From the NCBI RefSeq assembly GCF_001905885.1, contig NZ_LIYH01000009.1:186001-250000 (forward strand): a DNA stretch of 64,000 bases, in the 5' to 3' direction. The notes under the pieces were generated by a model. The model saw only the letters and a program-made list of their open reading frames with translations, was not told where the DNA came from and searched no databases. Position 1 is the first letter of the stretch, and each line of letters starts with the position of its first letter. Made by a program: the position numbers and the translations under genes. This stretch comes from Streptomyces sp. CB03234 (GTDB taxonomy: Bacteria > Actinomycetota > Actinomycetes > Streptomycetales > Streptomycetaceae). Positions 17,982 to 26,976 of this stretch are shown one piece after another.

Positions 17982-19446
17982 CCTGTTCATCGGCGGGACG
18001 TGGAGGAGACCCCGCGACGAGCGCACCCGGCAGATCCGCTGCCCGGCCGACTCCACGCTCGTCGGTGAGGTCGACGAGGCGGGCGGCAAGGACACGGCGG
18101 ACGCCATCGCCGCCGCGCGGCGCGCCTTCGACGAGGGCCCGTGGCCGCGCACGCCCGCCGCCGAGCGCGGGGACCTGCTGCTGCGCGTCGCCGACCTCCT
18201 CGTACGGGACAGGGAGGCGCTGGCGCGCGCGGAGTCGCTGGACACCGGCAAGCGGCTGGTGGAGAGCAGGTACGACCTCGACGACGTGGTGGCGTGCTTC
18301 CGGTACTTCGGGCGGCTGGCCGCGACGGAGACCGGGCGGGTCGTGGACACGGGGTCGGCGGCGGCCGAGAGCCGGGTGGTGTACGAGCCGGTCGGGGTGT
18401 GCGGGCTGATCACGCCGTGGAACTACCCACTGCTCCAGACGGCGTGGAAGGCCGCCCCGGCGCTGGCGGCCGGCAACACCTTCGTCCTCAAGCCGAGTGA
18501 GCTGACCCCGCACACCGCGATCCATCTGATGCGGCTACTGGTGGAGGCCGGGCTGCCGGACGGCGTCGCCAACCTGGTCCTCGGGGCCGGTCCGGAGGCG
18601 GGTGCTTCGCTCGCCGACCATCCGGACGTGGACCTGCTGTCCTTCACCGGGGGTCTCGCCACCGGCCGTCGGCTGATGGCGGCGGCGGCCGGGACGGTGA
18701 AGAAGGTCGCGCTGGAACTGGGCGGCAAGAACCCGAACATCGTGTTCGCGGACGCCGACTTCGAGGCGGCGGTGGACATGGCGCTGACGGCGGTGTTCCT
18801 GCATTCGGGGCAGGTGTGCTCGGCGGGGGCGCGGCTGCTGGTGGAGGACGCGCTCCACGACCGGTTCGTCGACGAGGTCGTACGCCGGGCCGGGGAGATC
18901 CGGCTGGGCGGGCCGTTCGACGAGCGGGCGCGGACGGGGCCACTGATCTCGGCCGCGCACCGGGCGAAGGTCGAGGCGTATGTGGCGGCCGGGCTGGCCG
19001 AGGGGGCGGTGCTGCGCTGCGGCGGGGCACGGCCCGAAGGCCCGGCGTACGAGGACGGGTTCTACTACCTGCCGACGGTGCTGGACGAGTGCCGGGCGGA
19101 GATGTCGGTGGTACGGGAGGAGTCGTTCGGGCCCGTCCTGACGGTGGAACGTTTCCGCGACGGTGACGAGGACGGGGCCGTACGGCTCGCCAACGACACC
19201 GTCTACGGGCTGGCGGGCGCGGTGTGGACCTCCGACGAGGGCGGGGCGGCGCGCGTGGCGGCGCGGCTGCGCCTGGGCACCGTGTGGATCAACGACTACC
19301 ACCCCTATCTGCCGCAGGCCGAGTGGGGCGGGTTCAAGCAGTCCGGTACGGGGCGCGAGCTCGGGCCGGCGGGCCTCGCCGAGTACCGCGAGGCGAAACA
19401 CATCTGGCGCAACACCGCGCCCGCACCGCAGGGCTGGTTCGCCTGA
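17974..19446 (+). CDS. betB: Betaine aldehyde dehydrogenase
   Basis: A 490-residue NAD(P)-dependent aldehyde dehydrogenase. Visible are the nucleophile in GQVCSAG (about residue 280), the general base in LELGGKNPN, and LITPWNYPLLQ, LSFTGGLATGR and the C-terminal FKQSGTGRELG. The ELGGKNPN and SGQVCSAG pattern is that of BetB-like enzymes. In this operon it would oxidise betaine aldehyde to glycine betaine. Start ATG 17974, GGAGG upstream, 8-nt overlap with the oxygenase gene. Confidence 0.92.
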   Translation: MPDLFIGGTWRRPRDERTRQIRCPADSTLVGEVDEAGGKDTADAIAAARRAFDEGPWPRTPAAERGDLLLRVADLLVRDREALARAESLDTGKRLVESRYDLDDVVACFRYFGRLAATETGRVVDTGSAAAESRVVYEPVGVCGLITPWNYPLLQTAWKAAPALAAGNTFVLKPSELTPHTAIHLMRLLVEAGLPDGVANLVLGAGPEAGASLADHPDVDLLSFTGGLATGRRLMAAAAGTVKKVALELGGKNPNIVFADADFEAAVDMALTAVFLHSGQVCSAGARLLVEDALHDRFVDEVVRRAGEIRLGGPFDERARTGPLISAAHRAKVEAYVAAGLAEGAVLRCGGARPEGPAYEDGFYYLPTVLDECRAEMSVVREESFGPVLTVERFRDGDEDGAVRLANDTVYGLAGAVWTSDEGGAARVAARLRLGTVWINDYHPYLPQAEWGGFKQSGTGRELGPAGLAEYREAKHIWRNTAPAPQGWFA

Positions 19447-19478
19447 CCCGACGCCCTCTCCCCCATCAGGAGTCGCTC

Positions 19479-21041
19479 ATGACGTCTGCCCCACCACGAC
19501 ACCACACCGACGACACCGACGACAACGCCGACAACGCCGAGCTGGCCGAGTTCGGCTACCGCCCCGAGCTCAAGCGCACGCTCGGCAACTTCCACACCTT
19601 CGCCGCCGGGATCTCGTACATCTCCATCCTCACCGGCACCTTCCAGCTCTTCTACTTCGGTTACGCCAGCGGCGGCCCCGCCTACTGGTGGTCCTGGCCC
19701 ATGGTGTTCGCCGGCCAGTTCATGGTGGCGCTGTGTTTCGCGGAGCTGGCCGCCCGCCATCCGGTGGCGGGGAGCATCTACAACTGGTCGAAGCGGCTGG
19801 GCAATCCGCACGTCGGGTGGCTGGCGGGCTGGATGATGCTCATCGCCTCGATCGTGTCGATCGCGGCCGTCGCCCTCGCCTATCAGCTGACACTGCCTCA
19901 GATATCGTCCGCCTTCCAGTTCGTCGGGGACGGTACGGGGACGTACGACGTGGCGACCAACGCGGTCGTGCTGGCGGCCGGGCTGATCCTGTTCACCACA
20001 CTCGTCAACGCCTTCGGTGTGAAACTGATGGCCCGGATCAACACCGCCGGGGTCTTCATCGAACTGATCGCCACGGTCGTCCTGATCGTGCTGCTCGCGG
20101 TCAACGTCGTACGCGGCCCGCAGGTCGTCACCGACACGGCCGGCACCGGCTCGGGGCAGACGTTCGGCTACCTGGGCGCGTTCCTGATCGCCTCGCTGGC
20201 CTCGGCGTACGTCATGTACGGCTTCGACACGGCGGCCTCGCTGGGCGAGGAGTCCCTGGACCCGTCGCGCAACGCGCCGCGCGCCATCATCCGGGCGATC
20301 GTCGCGTCCTTCGTGCTGGGCGGGCTGATCCTGCTGCTGGCGCTGATGAGCGTGTCGAGTCTGCGGGGCGAGCGGCTGTCGACGGAGGGGCTCCAGTTCG
20401 TCGTCCTGGACGTGCTCGGGCCGACGGCGGGCAAGGCGATGCTGTGGTGCGTGCTGATCGCGGTCACCGTGTGCGCGCTGGCCGTCCACACGGCGGCGGT
20501 CCGGCTGGCGTTCGCGATGGCCCGGGACAACAACCTCCCGGCGTCGGCGCGGCTGGCGAAGGTGAGCCCGCGCTTCAGTACGCCGGTCCTGCCGACCGTG
20601 ATCATCGGGGTGCTGGCGCTGGCGATCCTGGTGGTCAACATCCGCCAGCCGCAGATCTTCACCGTGGTCACCAGCATCGGCATCATCATGATCTACCTGG
20701 CGTATCTGCTGGTCACCGCGCCCATGCTGGTGGCACGGCTGCGCGGGAGGTGGCAGCCGGCGGAGGGCAGGTTCTCGCTGGGGCGGTGGGGTCTGCCGGT
20801 GAACGTCCTGGCCGTGCTGTGGGGCGCGGTGATGACGCTGAACCTCATCTGGCCGCGCGCCGCCGTCTACAACGCCGCCGCGCCCTACCACTGGTACCTG
20901 CGCTGGGGCGCCGTCCTGTTCGTCGGGGCGATCGCGGTGGGCGGCTTCGCCTACTACTGGTTCGTGCAGCGGCACCGTACGGGTGTGCTGGCCGAACACG
21001 CCGCCGCACCCGCTGCGGTGAAGGAGGTCATCCCCTCATGA
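19479..21041 (+). CDS. APC-family amino acid/choline permease
   Basis: The 520-residue protein has about twelve hydrophobic helices after a polar N-terminus. The APC signature lies in the first helices (HTFAAGISYISILTGTF, then FAELAARHPVAGSIYNWS). Members of the UGA4/eukaryotic-type branch take up choline, GABA or other amines; encoded between betaine aldehyde and choline dehydrogenase it probably imports choline or a related quaternary amine. CAGGAG precedes ATG 19479. The TGA stop overlaps the next ATG (ATGA). Confidence 0.88.
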   Translation: MTSAPPRHHTDDTDDNADNAELAEFGYRPELKRTLGNFHTFAAGISYISILTGTFQLFYFGYASGGPAYWWSWPMVFAGQFMVALCFAELAARHPVAGSIYNWSKRLGNPHVGWLAGWMMLIASIVSIAAVALAYQLTLPQISSAFQFVGDGTGTYDVATNAVVLAAGLILFTTLVNAFGVKLMARINTAGVFIELIATVVLIVLLAVNVVRGPQVVTDTAGTGSGQTFGYLGAFLIASLASAYVMYGFDTAASLGEESLDPSRNAPRAIIRAIVASFVLGGLILLLALMSVSSLRGERLSTEGLQFVVLDVLGPTAGKAMLWCVLIAVTVCALAVHTAAVRLAFAMARDNNLPASARLAKVSPRFSTPVLPTVIIGVLALAILVVNIRQPQIFTVVTSIGIIMIYLAYLLVTAPMLVARLRGRWQPAEGRFSLGRWGLPVNVLAVLWGAVMTLNLIWPRAAVYNAAAPYHWYLRWGAVLFVGAIAVGGFAYYWFVQRHRTGVLAEHAAAPAAVKEVIPS

Positions 21042-22582
21042 ACGAGGAGTTCGACTACGTCGTCGTGGGCGGCGGGACGGCCGGCAATGTCGTCGCCGCG
21101 CGGCTGAGCGAGGACCCGTCCGTCACGGTGTGCGTCCTGGAGGCGGGGCCCAGCGACGTCGGGGACGACGACATCCTGCGGCTGGAGCGCTGGATGGGCC
21201 TGCTGGAGTCGGGCTACGACTGGGACTACCCGGTCGAGCCGCAGGCGAACGGCAACAGCTTCCTGCGGCACGCCCGCGCCAAGGTGCTCGGCGGCTGTTC
21301 GTCGCACAACTCGTGCATCGCGTTCTGGGCGCCGGCGGAGGACCTGGACGACTGGGCGGCGGGCTGTACGGGGTGGAGCGCGGCCGACCTGTTCCCGCTG
21401 TACCGGCGGCTGGAGAACAACGACGCGCCGGGCGACCACCACGGCCGCACCGGCCCGGTGAAACTGCGCACCCTCAAGGGCGGTGACCCGTGCGGGGCGG
21501 CGCTGCTGGAGGCCTGCGCCCAGGCGGGCATCCCCACCACACCGTTCAACACGGGGACGACCGTGATACGGGGCGCGGGCTGGTTCCAGATCAACGCGGA
21601 CGAGAACAACGTCCGCCAGTCGTCGTCGGTGGCGTACCTCCACCCGGTCATGGGCAGGCGGCCGAACCTGGAGATACGCACCGGGGTGCGGGCCAAGCGG
21701 CTCCTCTTCGACGGCCGCCGCTGCACCGGGGCCGCGTACCTGGACCCCGACCTGATCCGTACGAGGGCGGTACGCGCCCGGCGCGAGGTCGTCGTGTCGT
21801 GCGGCTCCATCGACACGCCGAAGCTGCTGATGCTGTCGGGCATCGGGCCGGCGGAGCATCTGCGCGAGGTGGGCGTGGACGTGCTCGTCGACTCCCGGGG
21901 CGTCGGTGAGAACCTCCAGGACCACCCCGAGGGCGTGATCATGTGGGAGGCGAAGCAGCCGATGACCACCACGTCCAGCCAGTGGTGGGAGGCGGGCATC
22001 TTCTACGACACCGAACCGGGCCTGGACCGGCCGGACCTGATGTTCCACTACGGATCGGTGCCGTTCGACATGAACACCGTCCGGCACGGCTACCCGACGT
22101 CCGAGAACGCCTTCTGCCTCACGCCCAACGTCACCCGGGCCAGGTCGCGCGGCACCGTGCGGCTGCGGACCCGGGACTACCGGGACAAGCCGGTGGTCGA
22201 CCCCCGGTACTTCACGCACGAGCACGACGTGCGGGTGATGACGTACGGCCTGAAGCTGGCGCGCCGGATCGCCGCGCAGCCCGCCCTCGCGGGGTGGGCG
22301 GGCGCCGAACTGGCGCCGGGGCCCGGCGTCCACGGCGACGACGAGCTGCTGGACTACATCCGCACCACCCACAACACCGTCTACCACCCGGCCTGCACGG
22401 TGCGGATGGGCGCCGACGACAATCCGCTGGCGCCGCTGGACGCGCGGCTGCGGGTCAAGGGCGTGGCGGGGCTGCGGGTCGCGGACGGTTCGGTGATGCC
22501 GGACCTGGTCACCGTCAATCCGTGCATCACGACGATGGTGATCGGTGAGAAGTGCGCGGACCTGCTGGTGGCGGACCGCTGA
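21038..22582 (+). CDS. betA: Choline dehydrogenase-like GMC flavoprotein
   Basis: The 514-residue GMC oxidoreductase begins FDYVVVGGGTAGNVVAARLS (FAD GxGxxG). It has GMC signature 1 in LGGCSSHNSCIAFWAP, GMC signature 2 around GSIDTPKLLMLSGIGP, and the catalytic pair His in YHPACTVRMG and Asn in TVNPCITTMV. Choline oxidation to betaine aldehyde is the likely reaction given the following-step enzyme encoded upstream in the same operon; alcohol specificity is not provable from sequence alone. Last gene of the operon, followed by a hairpin. Confidence 0.88.
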   Translation: MNEEFDYVVVGGGTAGNVVAARLSEDPSVTVCVLEAGPSDVGDDDILRLERWMGLLESGYDWDYPVEPQANGNSFLRHARAKVLGGCSSHNSCIAFWAPAEDLDDWAAGCTGWSAADLFPLYRRLENNDAPGDHHGRTGPVKLRTLKGGDPCGAALLEACAQAGIPTTPFNTGTTVIRGAGWFQINADENNVRQSSSVAYLHPVMGRRPNLEIRTGVRAKRLLFDGRRCTGAAYLDPDLIRTRAVRARREVVVSCGSIDTPKLLMLSGIGPAEHLREVGVDVLVDSRGVGENLQDHPEGVIMWEAKQPMTTTSSQWWEAGIFYDTEPGLDRPDLMFHYGSVPFDMNTVRHGYPTSENAFCLTPNVTRARSRGTVRLRTRDYRDKPVVDPRYFTHEHDVRVMTYGLKLARRIAAQPALAGWAGAELAPGPGVHGDDELLDYIRTTHNTVYHPACTVRMGADDNPLAPLDARLRVKGVAGLRVADGSVMPDLVTVNPCITTMVIGEKCADLLVADR

Positions 22583-22597
22583 GAGTCCTGTGCGGCG

Positions 22598-22628
22598 AGG
22601 TCCCGGACCGGCGGCCGGCCCGGGACCT
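22598..22628 (+). terminator. Hairpin terminator after the choline operon
   Basis: aggtcccgg (22598-22606) pairs with ccgggacct (22620-22628), with a further ccgg/ccgg pairing inside. It begins 16 nt past the choline dehydrogenase stop. Confidence 0.65.
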
Positions 22629-22637
22629 TCGCGCGGC

Positions 22638-22705
22638 GCCGGTCGGACGCCGCCGGTCGGACGCCCTGGTCGGACGCCGCCGGTCGGACGCCCCGGTCAG
22701 ACGCG
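22638..22705. repeat. Five tandem 13-14 bp repeats between convergent genes
   Basis: Units of the form (g)ccggtcggacgcc repeat five times with one or two changes each; the last unit runs into the 3' end of the protease gene (stop 22697-22699) on the minus strand. No coding role is evident; it may be a slippage-expanded part of the bidirectional terminator region. Confidence 0.7.
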
Positions 22706-24058
22706 CTGCCACAGACCCGGCGCGCCCGAGGGCCGCCAGCCGGACTGGGCCTGGTGCGACTGGAGGCACCGGTAGGAGATCCCGCCGTACGTGACCTGGT
22801 CACCGACGCGGTAGACCTTGCCCACGGCCCAGGTGCCGCCCGCCTTCCCGGAGTCGCCCGGGTCGGTGGCGTTGGTCTTCAGCGTCAGCCCGTACTCCTG
22901 GAGCATCGGGTTGACCGGCTGGTGGAAGGTGGTGCCGCCGTCCTTGCAGTTCCCGGAGCCGCCGGAGGTGACGCCCTGCGCCTGGGTGCCGGAGATGTAC
23001 GGGCCGCCCGAGTCGCCCGGCTCGGCGCAGACCGTGGTGCGGGTCAGGCCCTTCACGGTGCCCTGGAGGTACGACACGCTGGTGTTGTGCTGCTCGATCG
23101 TGCCGCAGTGCCAACCGGTGGTGGAGCCGGACCGGCAGATCGACGCGCCGACGAGGGCCTCGGCCGAGCCGGCGACCTCGACGTTCTGCTCGCCCTGCCC
23201 CTTGATGTACGCCGTCGCCGTCCAGTCTCCGTTGGCGCCCACCCAGGCCATGTCCTTGCCTGGGAAGGTGGACGCCTTGAAGGCGCCCTGGGCGACCTTG
23301 TTGTGGCCCATGGTCGCGGCGCCGGCCTGGCCGCAGTGCCCGGCCGTGGCGAAGCCCTGCTGGGTGCCGGAGGTGACGGCGAAGCCGACGGAGCAACGGC
23401 TGTTGCCGATGTAGTAGGCGTCGCCACCACGGATGTCGTGCGCGGCCAGCGGGCGCGGCCGTTCGGTGGTCGCCTTGACCTGGACGAGGGTGCGGTCGAC
23501 CCCGGTGGCGGTGAGGAAGACGTCGGCGGCGGACGCCTTGGCGGCCTCCAGCGTCACGCTGTTGGTGCGGAGGTCGACGTACCAGACGGGGGCGTCGGTG
23601 GTCTTCGTACGGACGGAGCCCTGGTCCAGCTTGGCCTTGGCGGCCTCCAGCTGCTTGAGGGTGTGGCGGACGACCTTGGCCTCCGCGCCGCCCGCCTTGA
23701 TGGCGGCGGTGTCGGCGGCGCTGGTGGTGGCGACGGTGAGGGTGCCGGAGACCGGTCCGGTCACCCATGCCCCGGCGAACCGGTCGCCGAGGTCGTTCTG
23801 GAGGCGGCCGGCCCGTGCGCCCGCCTCGGCCTCGTTCCTCAGCCGGGTCTCGGCCTGCTCACGGGTCAGGCCCAGGTCGCGCTGCATGGCGTCGAGCAGC
23901 GCGGGGGACGGCTTGTCGGCTCCGAGGGTCCCGGCCACCGAGGGGGTGGACGGCGGCGCGGGCGCCTCGGCGGCGACCACGCCGGGCGAGCCGGCCAGCA
24001 CGAGCGCGCCGACGGCGGTCAGGGTGGCGCACGCGGCTGTGGCGTGTCTGTGGAGCAT
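22697..24058 (-). CDS. Secreted streptogrisin-type S1 serine protease with C-terminal chitin-binding domain
   Basis: A 453-residue preproprotein. An N-terminal signal peptide (basic start, hydrophobic TLTAVGALVLAGSPGVVA) is followed by an alpha-lytic-protease-type propeptide to about residue 205. The mature protease starts near DIRGGDAYYIG and has the triad His in ATAGHCG, Asp in GKDMAW and Ser in GDSGGPY. A short linker leads to a ~45-residue carbohydrate-binding domain with WAVGKVYRVGDQVTYGG and YRCLQSHQAQSGW, as in streptogrisin C. Exported and probably active on proteins in chitin- or fungal-wall-bound settings. Start 24058 with AGAGGTGA upstream. Confidence 0.93.
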   Translation of the reverse strand: MLHRHATAACATLTAVGALVLAGSPGVVAAEAPAPPSTPSVAGTLGADKPSPALLDAMQRDLGLTREQAETRLRNEAEAGARAGRLQNDLGDRFAGAWVTGPVSGTLTVATTSAADTAAIKAGGAEAKVVRHTLKQLEAAKAKLDQGSVRTKTTDAPVWYVDLRTNSVTLEAAKASAADVFLTATGVDRTLVQVKATTERPRPLAAHDIRGGDAYYIGNSRCSVGFAVTSGTQQGFATAGHCGQAGAATMGHNKVAQGAFKASTFPGKDMAWVGANGDWTATAYIKGQGEQNVEVAGSAEALVGASICRSGSTTGWHCGTIEQHNTSVSYLQGTVKGLTRTTVCAEPGDSGGPYISGTQAQGVTSGGSGNCKDGGTTFHQPVNPMLQEYGLTLKTNATDPGDSGKAGGTWAVGKVYRVGDQVTYGGISYRCLQSHQAQSGWRPSGAPGLWQRV

Positions 24059-24214
24059 CGGGTGTCACCTCTGTTCGGGGGTCTCTTCCGGGGAAGACGT
24101 GCCGAACCGTAGGTGTTTCCGAAAGGACGTCCGACCATGTCGGATTAACGTTTCTTCGGCTTTATGGGAGACATGGGCGCCCGCCAAGCGGCGTAACGCC
24201 ACCCGGACGTCACC

Positions 24215-24247
24215 GCACCCCGCGTACGGGATCCGTACGCGGGGTGC
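24215..24247 (-). terminator. Terminator downstream of the NTF2-like gene
   Basis: A perfect 15-bp inverted repeat, gcaccccgcgtacgg (24215-24229) and its complement (24233-24247), with a 3-nt loop, 12 nt past the stop of the minus-strand gene ending at 24260. Confidence 0.8.
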
Positions 24248-24259
24248 CGTGGTGGGTAC

Positions 24260-24721
24260 TCAGGAACCGGCGGGCGGCGTAACCGGCGTGTCCTGGTGGA
24301 TGACCCGCGACCGCGTGAGGAGCCGGCCGTCGACCCGGACCAGGACGTCGTCGACGGTGAACGTCGGCTGGAAGGTGACGTTCCCGTCCCGGTCGGTCTG
24401 CGTGACGAGCGTGTAGTACGAGACCCGCAGCGTGTCCGCGTCCGCCGGGTCGGTGTCGATCAGCAGGTGGTCGAACCAGTGGCGCACGGCGATGTCCCGG
24501 TAGCGCGGCAGGGCGGCCCGCATCCCGGCGATCATCTCCGCCCGGCCACGCTGCCGCCGGCCGCCCGCGTGCACGACTTCCCCGTCGTCGGTGAAGGTGT
24601 CGGCGAACCCCTCGATGTCGAGGGCGTCGACCCGCCGCATCTGCTGGGCGTAGAACGTCTGAACCTCGGCGTAGACATCTCCGGTGACCTGGTGCCGGAG
24701 TGTCCCGACCGGCTGAGGCAT
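24260..24721 (-). CDS. NTF2-like / SnoaL-like small protein
   Basis: The 153-residue protein has the cone-shaped NTF2 fold pattern: helix QQMRRVDALDIEGFADTFTDDGEVVH with the conserved FTDD turn, then RAEMIAGMRAA, HWFDHLLID and a run of beta strands ending VDGRLLTRSRVIHQD. Similar proteins are cyclases, isomerases or aromatic oxygenase beta-subunit-like proteins; no catalytic assignment is possible. ATG 24721 has AGAGGAG upstream. It stands alone, with a strong terminator after it. Confidence 0.8.
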   Translation of the reverse strand: MPQPVGTLRHQVTGDVYAEVQTFYAQQMRRVDALDIEGFADTFTDDGEVVHAGGRRQRGRAEMIAGMRAALPRYRDIAVRHWFDHLLIDTDPADADTLRVSYYTLVTQTDRDGNVTFQPTFTVDDVLVRVDGRLLTRSRVIHQDTPVTPPAGS

Positions 24722-25024
24722 GGCAACTCCTCTCGAGACGCCGCCCTCGTGGCCGCGCGACTGCCCCCAGGCTGCCGACCGCGCCTGCAGCGCCGCTGGA
24801 GACCTGCTCGGCCACCAGGCGGCGCGTGCCGTGACCGGACCGCGGCCGCGTGCCGTCCGCCGGCGCGCGGCAGGGCCCCGCCGGTCGCGTCCGGTTCCCG
24901 TGGGCGTGCCGCCTCGGCGTCGCGCCGCGCGGAGGACTCGGCGCCGGGCGGCCAGGCGTCGTACCGCGTCAGGACCGCCGCCGGGTCCGACGGCGCCCCG
25001 CGGGCACGGGCCGTGGCGTACGGC
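24722..25024. other. 303-nt intergenic stretch, no gene recognised
   Basis: It lies between the start of the NTF2-like gene and the end of the aminotransferase gene, both on the minus strand. It is GC-rich with open frames on both strands, but none has a start with a ribosome-binding site and a recognisable product. It should hold the NTF2-like promoter. Confidence 0.5.
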
Positions 25025-26296
25025 TCAGCGGGCGGCCCGCTGCTCGTACCCGACCAGCCGGACGCAGACGGCGAGTCCCTCGATCGCCTGCTCCAGCTCC
25101 GCGAGACCGGGGTAGCTGGGCGCGATCCGGATGACCGCGTCGCGCGGGTCGTCGCCGTACGGGTGCGTGGCGCCGGCCGGGGTCAGCACGATGCCCGCCT
25201 CGGCGGCACGGCGTACGACCTCCTTGGCGCAGCCGTCCGGCACCTGGAGGGTCACGAAGTACCCGCCCTTGGGCGAGGTCCAGGCGGCGAGGCCGGTGCC
25301 GCCGAGCTCGGCGTCCAGGATCCGCGCCACCGCCTCGAACTTGGGCTGGAGAAGGGCGCGCTGGCGCTCCATGTGGGCCGCCACCCCGTCGGCGTCCCGC
25401 AGGAACATCACGTGCCGCAGCTGGTTGACCTTGTCGGGGCCGATCGACCGCTTGGCGTTGTTGGCCAGCAGCCACTTCAGGTTCGCGGGGGACGAGCCGA
25501 AGAAGGCGACGCCCGCGCCCGCCGCGGTGATCTTCGAGGTGGAGCCGAACACGAACGCCCGGTCGGGATTGCCGGCCCCGTCGCAGGCGGCGAGCAGATC
25601 GGCGATCTCGACGGGCTCGTCGGTGAGGTGGTGGACGGCGTACGCGTTGTCCCAGAAGATCCGGAAGTCGGGCGCGGCGGTGCTCATCGAGGCCAGCCGC
25701 GCCACGGTCGCGTCGCTGTAGCAGACACCGTCGGGGTTGCTGTACTTCGGTACGCACCAGATGCCCTTGACCGCCGGGTCGTCGGCGACAAGCCGCTCCA
25801 CGGCGTCCATGTCGGGGCCGTCGGCGGTCATCGGCACCGGGATCATGTCGATGCCGAACCGCTCGCAGAGCGCGAAGTGCCGGTCGTAGCCGGGCACCGG
25901 GCACAGGAACGCGATCCGTTCCTGGTCCACCCAGCGCGACTCCGCGCCGGGGACCGCGCTCAGCAGGGCGTGGACCAGGCAGTCGTGCATCAGCTCCAGG
26001 CTGGAGTTCCCCGCCGCGAGCAGTTGCCCGGCCGGCACCTGGAGGACCCCCGCGAAGATCTCCCGGAGCTCGGGCAGCCCCTGGAGCCCGCCGTAGTTCC
26101 GTACGTCCGTGCCGTCGGCGGCGGTGTACCGCCCGCCGGGCAGGGCCAGCAGCTCCTCGGAAAGGTCGAGCTGCTCCGGTGCCGGCTTGCCCCGGGTGAG
26201 GTCGAGCGAGAGCCCGCGTCCCACGAGGTCCTGGTAGTCCTGGCGGGCGCGCTCGAGCAGCCCGGTCAGCGCGTCGGGGCTCAGCTCGGTGGTCAT
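25025..26296 (-). CDS. Class I aspartate-type aminotransferase (MocR-like subgroup)
   Basis: A 423-residue PLP aminotransferase of the subgroup found as aspartate aminotransferase in Corynebacterium and relatives. It begins ELSPDALTGLLERARQDYQDLV, with LDLTRGKPAPEQLDLS early on, NYGGLQGLPELREIFA, PVPGYDRHFALCERFGI, VPKYSNPDGVCYSD and the PLP lysine in FGSTSKITAAGAG; the conserved arginine near the end is in VIRIAPSYP. Likely an aspartate/oxoglutarate transaminase. ATG 26296 has GAGAGGA upstream. It precedes the amino-acid-derived cluster but is probably housekeeping. Confidence 0.9.
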   Translation of the reverse strand: MTTELSPDALTGLLERARQDYQDLVGRGLSLDLTRGKPAPEQLDLSEELLALPGGRYTAADGTDVRNYGGLQGLPELREIFAGVLQVPAGQLLAAGNSSLELMHDCLVHALLSAVPGAESRWVDQERIAFLCPVPGYDRHFALCERFGIDMIPVPMTADGPDMDAVERLVADDPAVKGIWCVPKYSNPDGVCYSDATVARLASMSTAAPDFRIFWDNAYAVHHLTDEPVEIADLLAACDGAGNPDRAFVFGSTSKITAAGAGVAFFGSSPANLKWLLANNAKRSIGPDKVNQLRHVMFLRDADGVAAHMERQRALLQPKFEAVARILDAELGGTGLAAWTSPKGGYFVTLQVPDGCAKEVVRRAAEAGIVLTPAGATHPYGDDPRDAVIRIAPSYPGLAELEQAIEGLAVCVRLVGYEQRAAR

Positions 26297-26396
26297 GGTG
26301 TGTCCTCTCGCAGGTACCGCGTTCGATCGGGTGGCGCCTGCCGAGGATACAAACCGGTGCGGTGAGCACCTCACCGGCGAGCCGCACCCGGCCGCC

Positions 26397-26972
26397 TCAC
26401 CCGTCCGCCGCGCCCACCGCCCCGGCCGCGCGGCGCGGGCGCAGGCGCTGCACCCGGCCGGACACATCGGGACGGGACCGCCGGGCGGGCCGCACCGACG
26501 CCTCGGGGGTGCCGATGTCCAGAGCGCCCAGGAGCCGTTCCCCCGGGCCGACGCCCAGCAGCTCCCGGGCCCCGGGGCTCTCGCACAGCCGTCCGGTGCG
26601 CCAGATGCTGCCGAAGCCCCGCGCATGGAGCAGCAGCATCAGGCCGTAGGCGACGGAACTGGCCGCGGCCAGCTGCTCCCATTCCGGAACCCTGTGTTCC
26701 GCGGTGGGGGAGAAGACGAGCACCGCTTTGAGGGGCACGGTGGTGTCGGCACCCCGGCGCCGGGAGCCGGGGTCCGCCTCCGCCGCCAGGCGGGCACCGA
26801 GTTCCTCCAGGGCCGTGTCGCGCAGCATGATCCAGCGCCAGGGTCGCAGTCCGCCGTGGTCGGGGGCGGCCGCGGCGCCTTTGAGCAGATAGGTGAACTC
26901 GGCGTCGGAGGGGGCCGGGGCGCGCAGTGTGTGGACGCTGCGCCGAGTGAGGATGGCCGTCATCACGTCCAT
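26397..26972 (-). CDS. Nitroreductase-family FMN protein
   Basis: The 191-residue protein has the nitroreductase N-terminus (AILTRRSVHTLRAPAPSDAEFTYLL, FMN-binding arginine-rich segment) and the mid-domain APDHGGLRPWRWIMLRD, with GFGSIWRTGRLCESPGARELLGVGPGERLLGALDIG near the end. The final ~30 residues are arginine-rich and unlike the family. The enzymes reduce quinones, nitro groups or enones with NAD(P)H. It starts 4 nt after the stop of the dioxygenase gene, so both are one transcript and it is probably a tailoring enzyme of the cluster. Confidence 0.85.
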   Translation of the reverse strand: MDVMTAILTRRSVHTLRAPAPSDAEFTYLLKGAAAAPDHGGLRPWRWIMLRDTALEELGARLAAEADPGSRRRGADTTVPLKAVLVFSPTAEHRVPEWEQLAAASSVAYGLMLLLHARGFGSIWRTGRLCESPGARELLGVGPGERLLGALDIGTPEASVRPARRSRPDVSGRVQRLRPRRAAGAVGAADG

Positions 26973-26976
26973 GGCG

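Noticed and set aside
19163..21037. Extension of the choline dehydrogenase frame upstream
   Set aside because: It is the third frame of the aldehyde dehydrogenase and permease genes; the ATGA coupling fixes the start at 21038.
22638..22705. CRISPR-like array
   Set aside because: Units are 13-14 bp, contiguous and without spacers.
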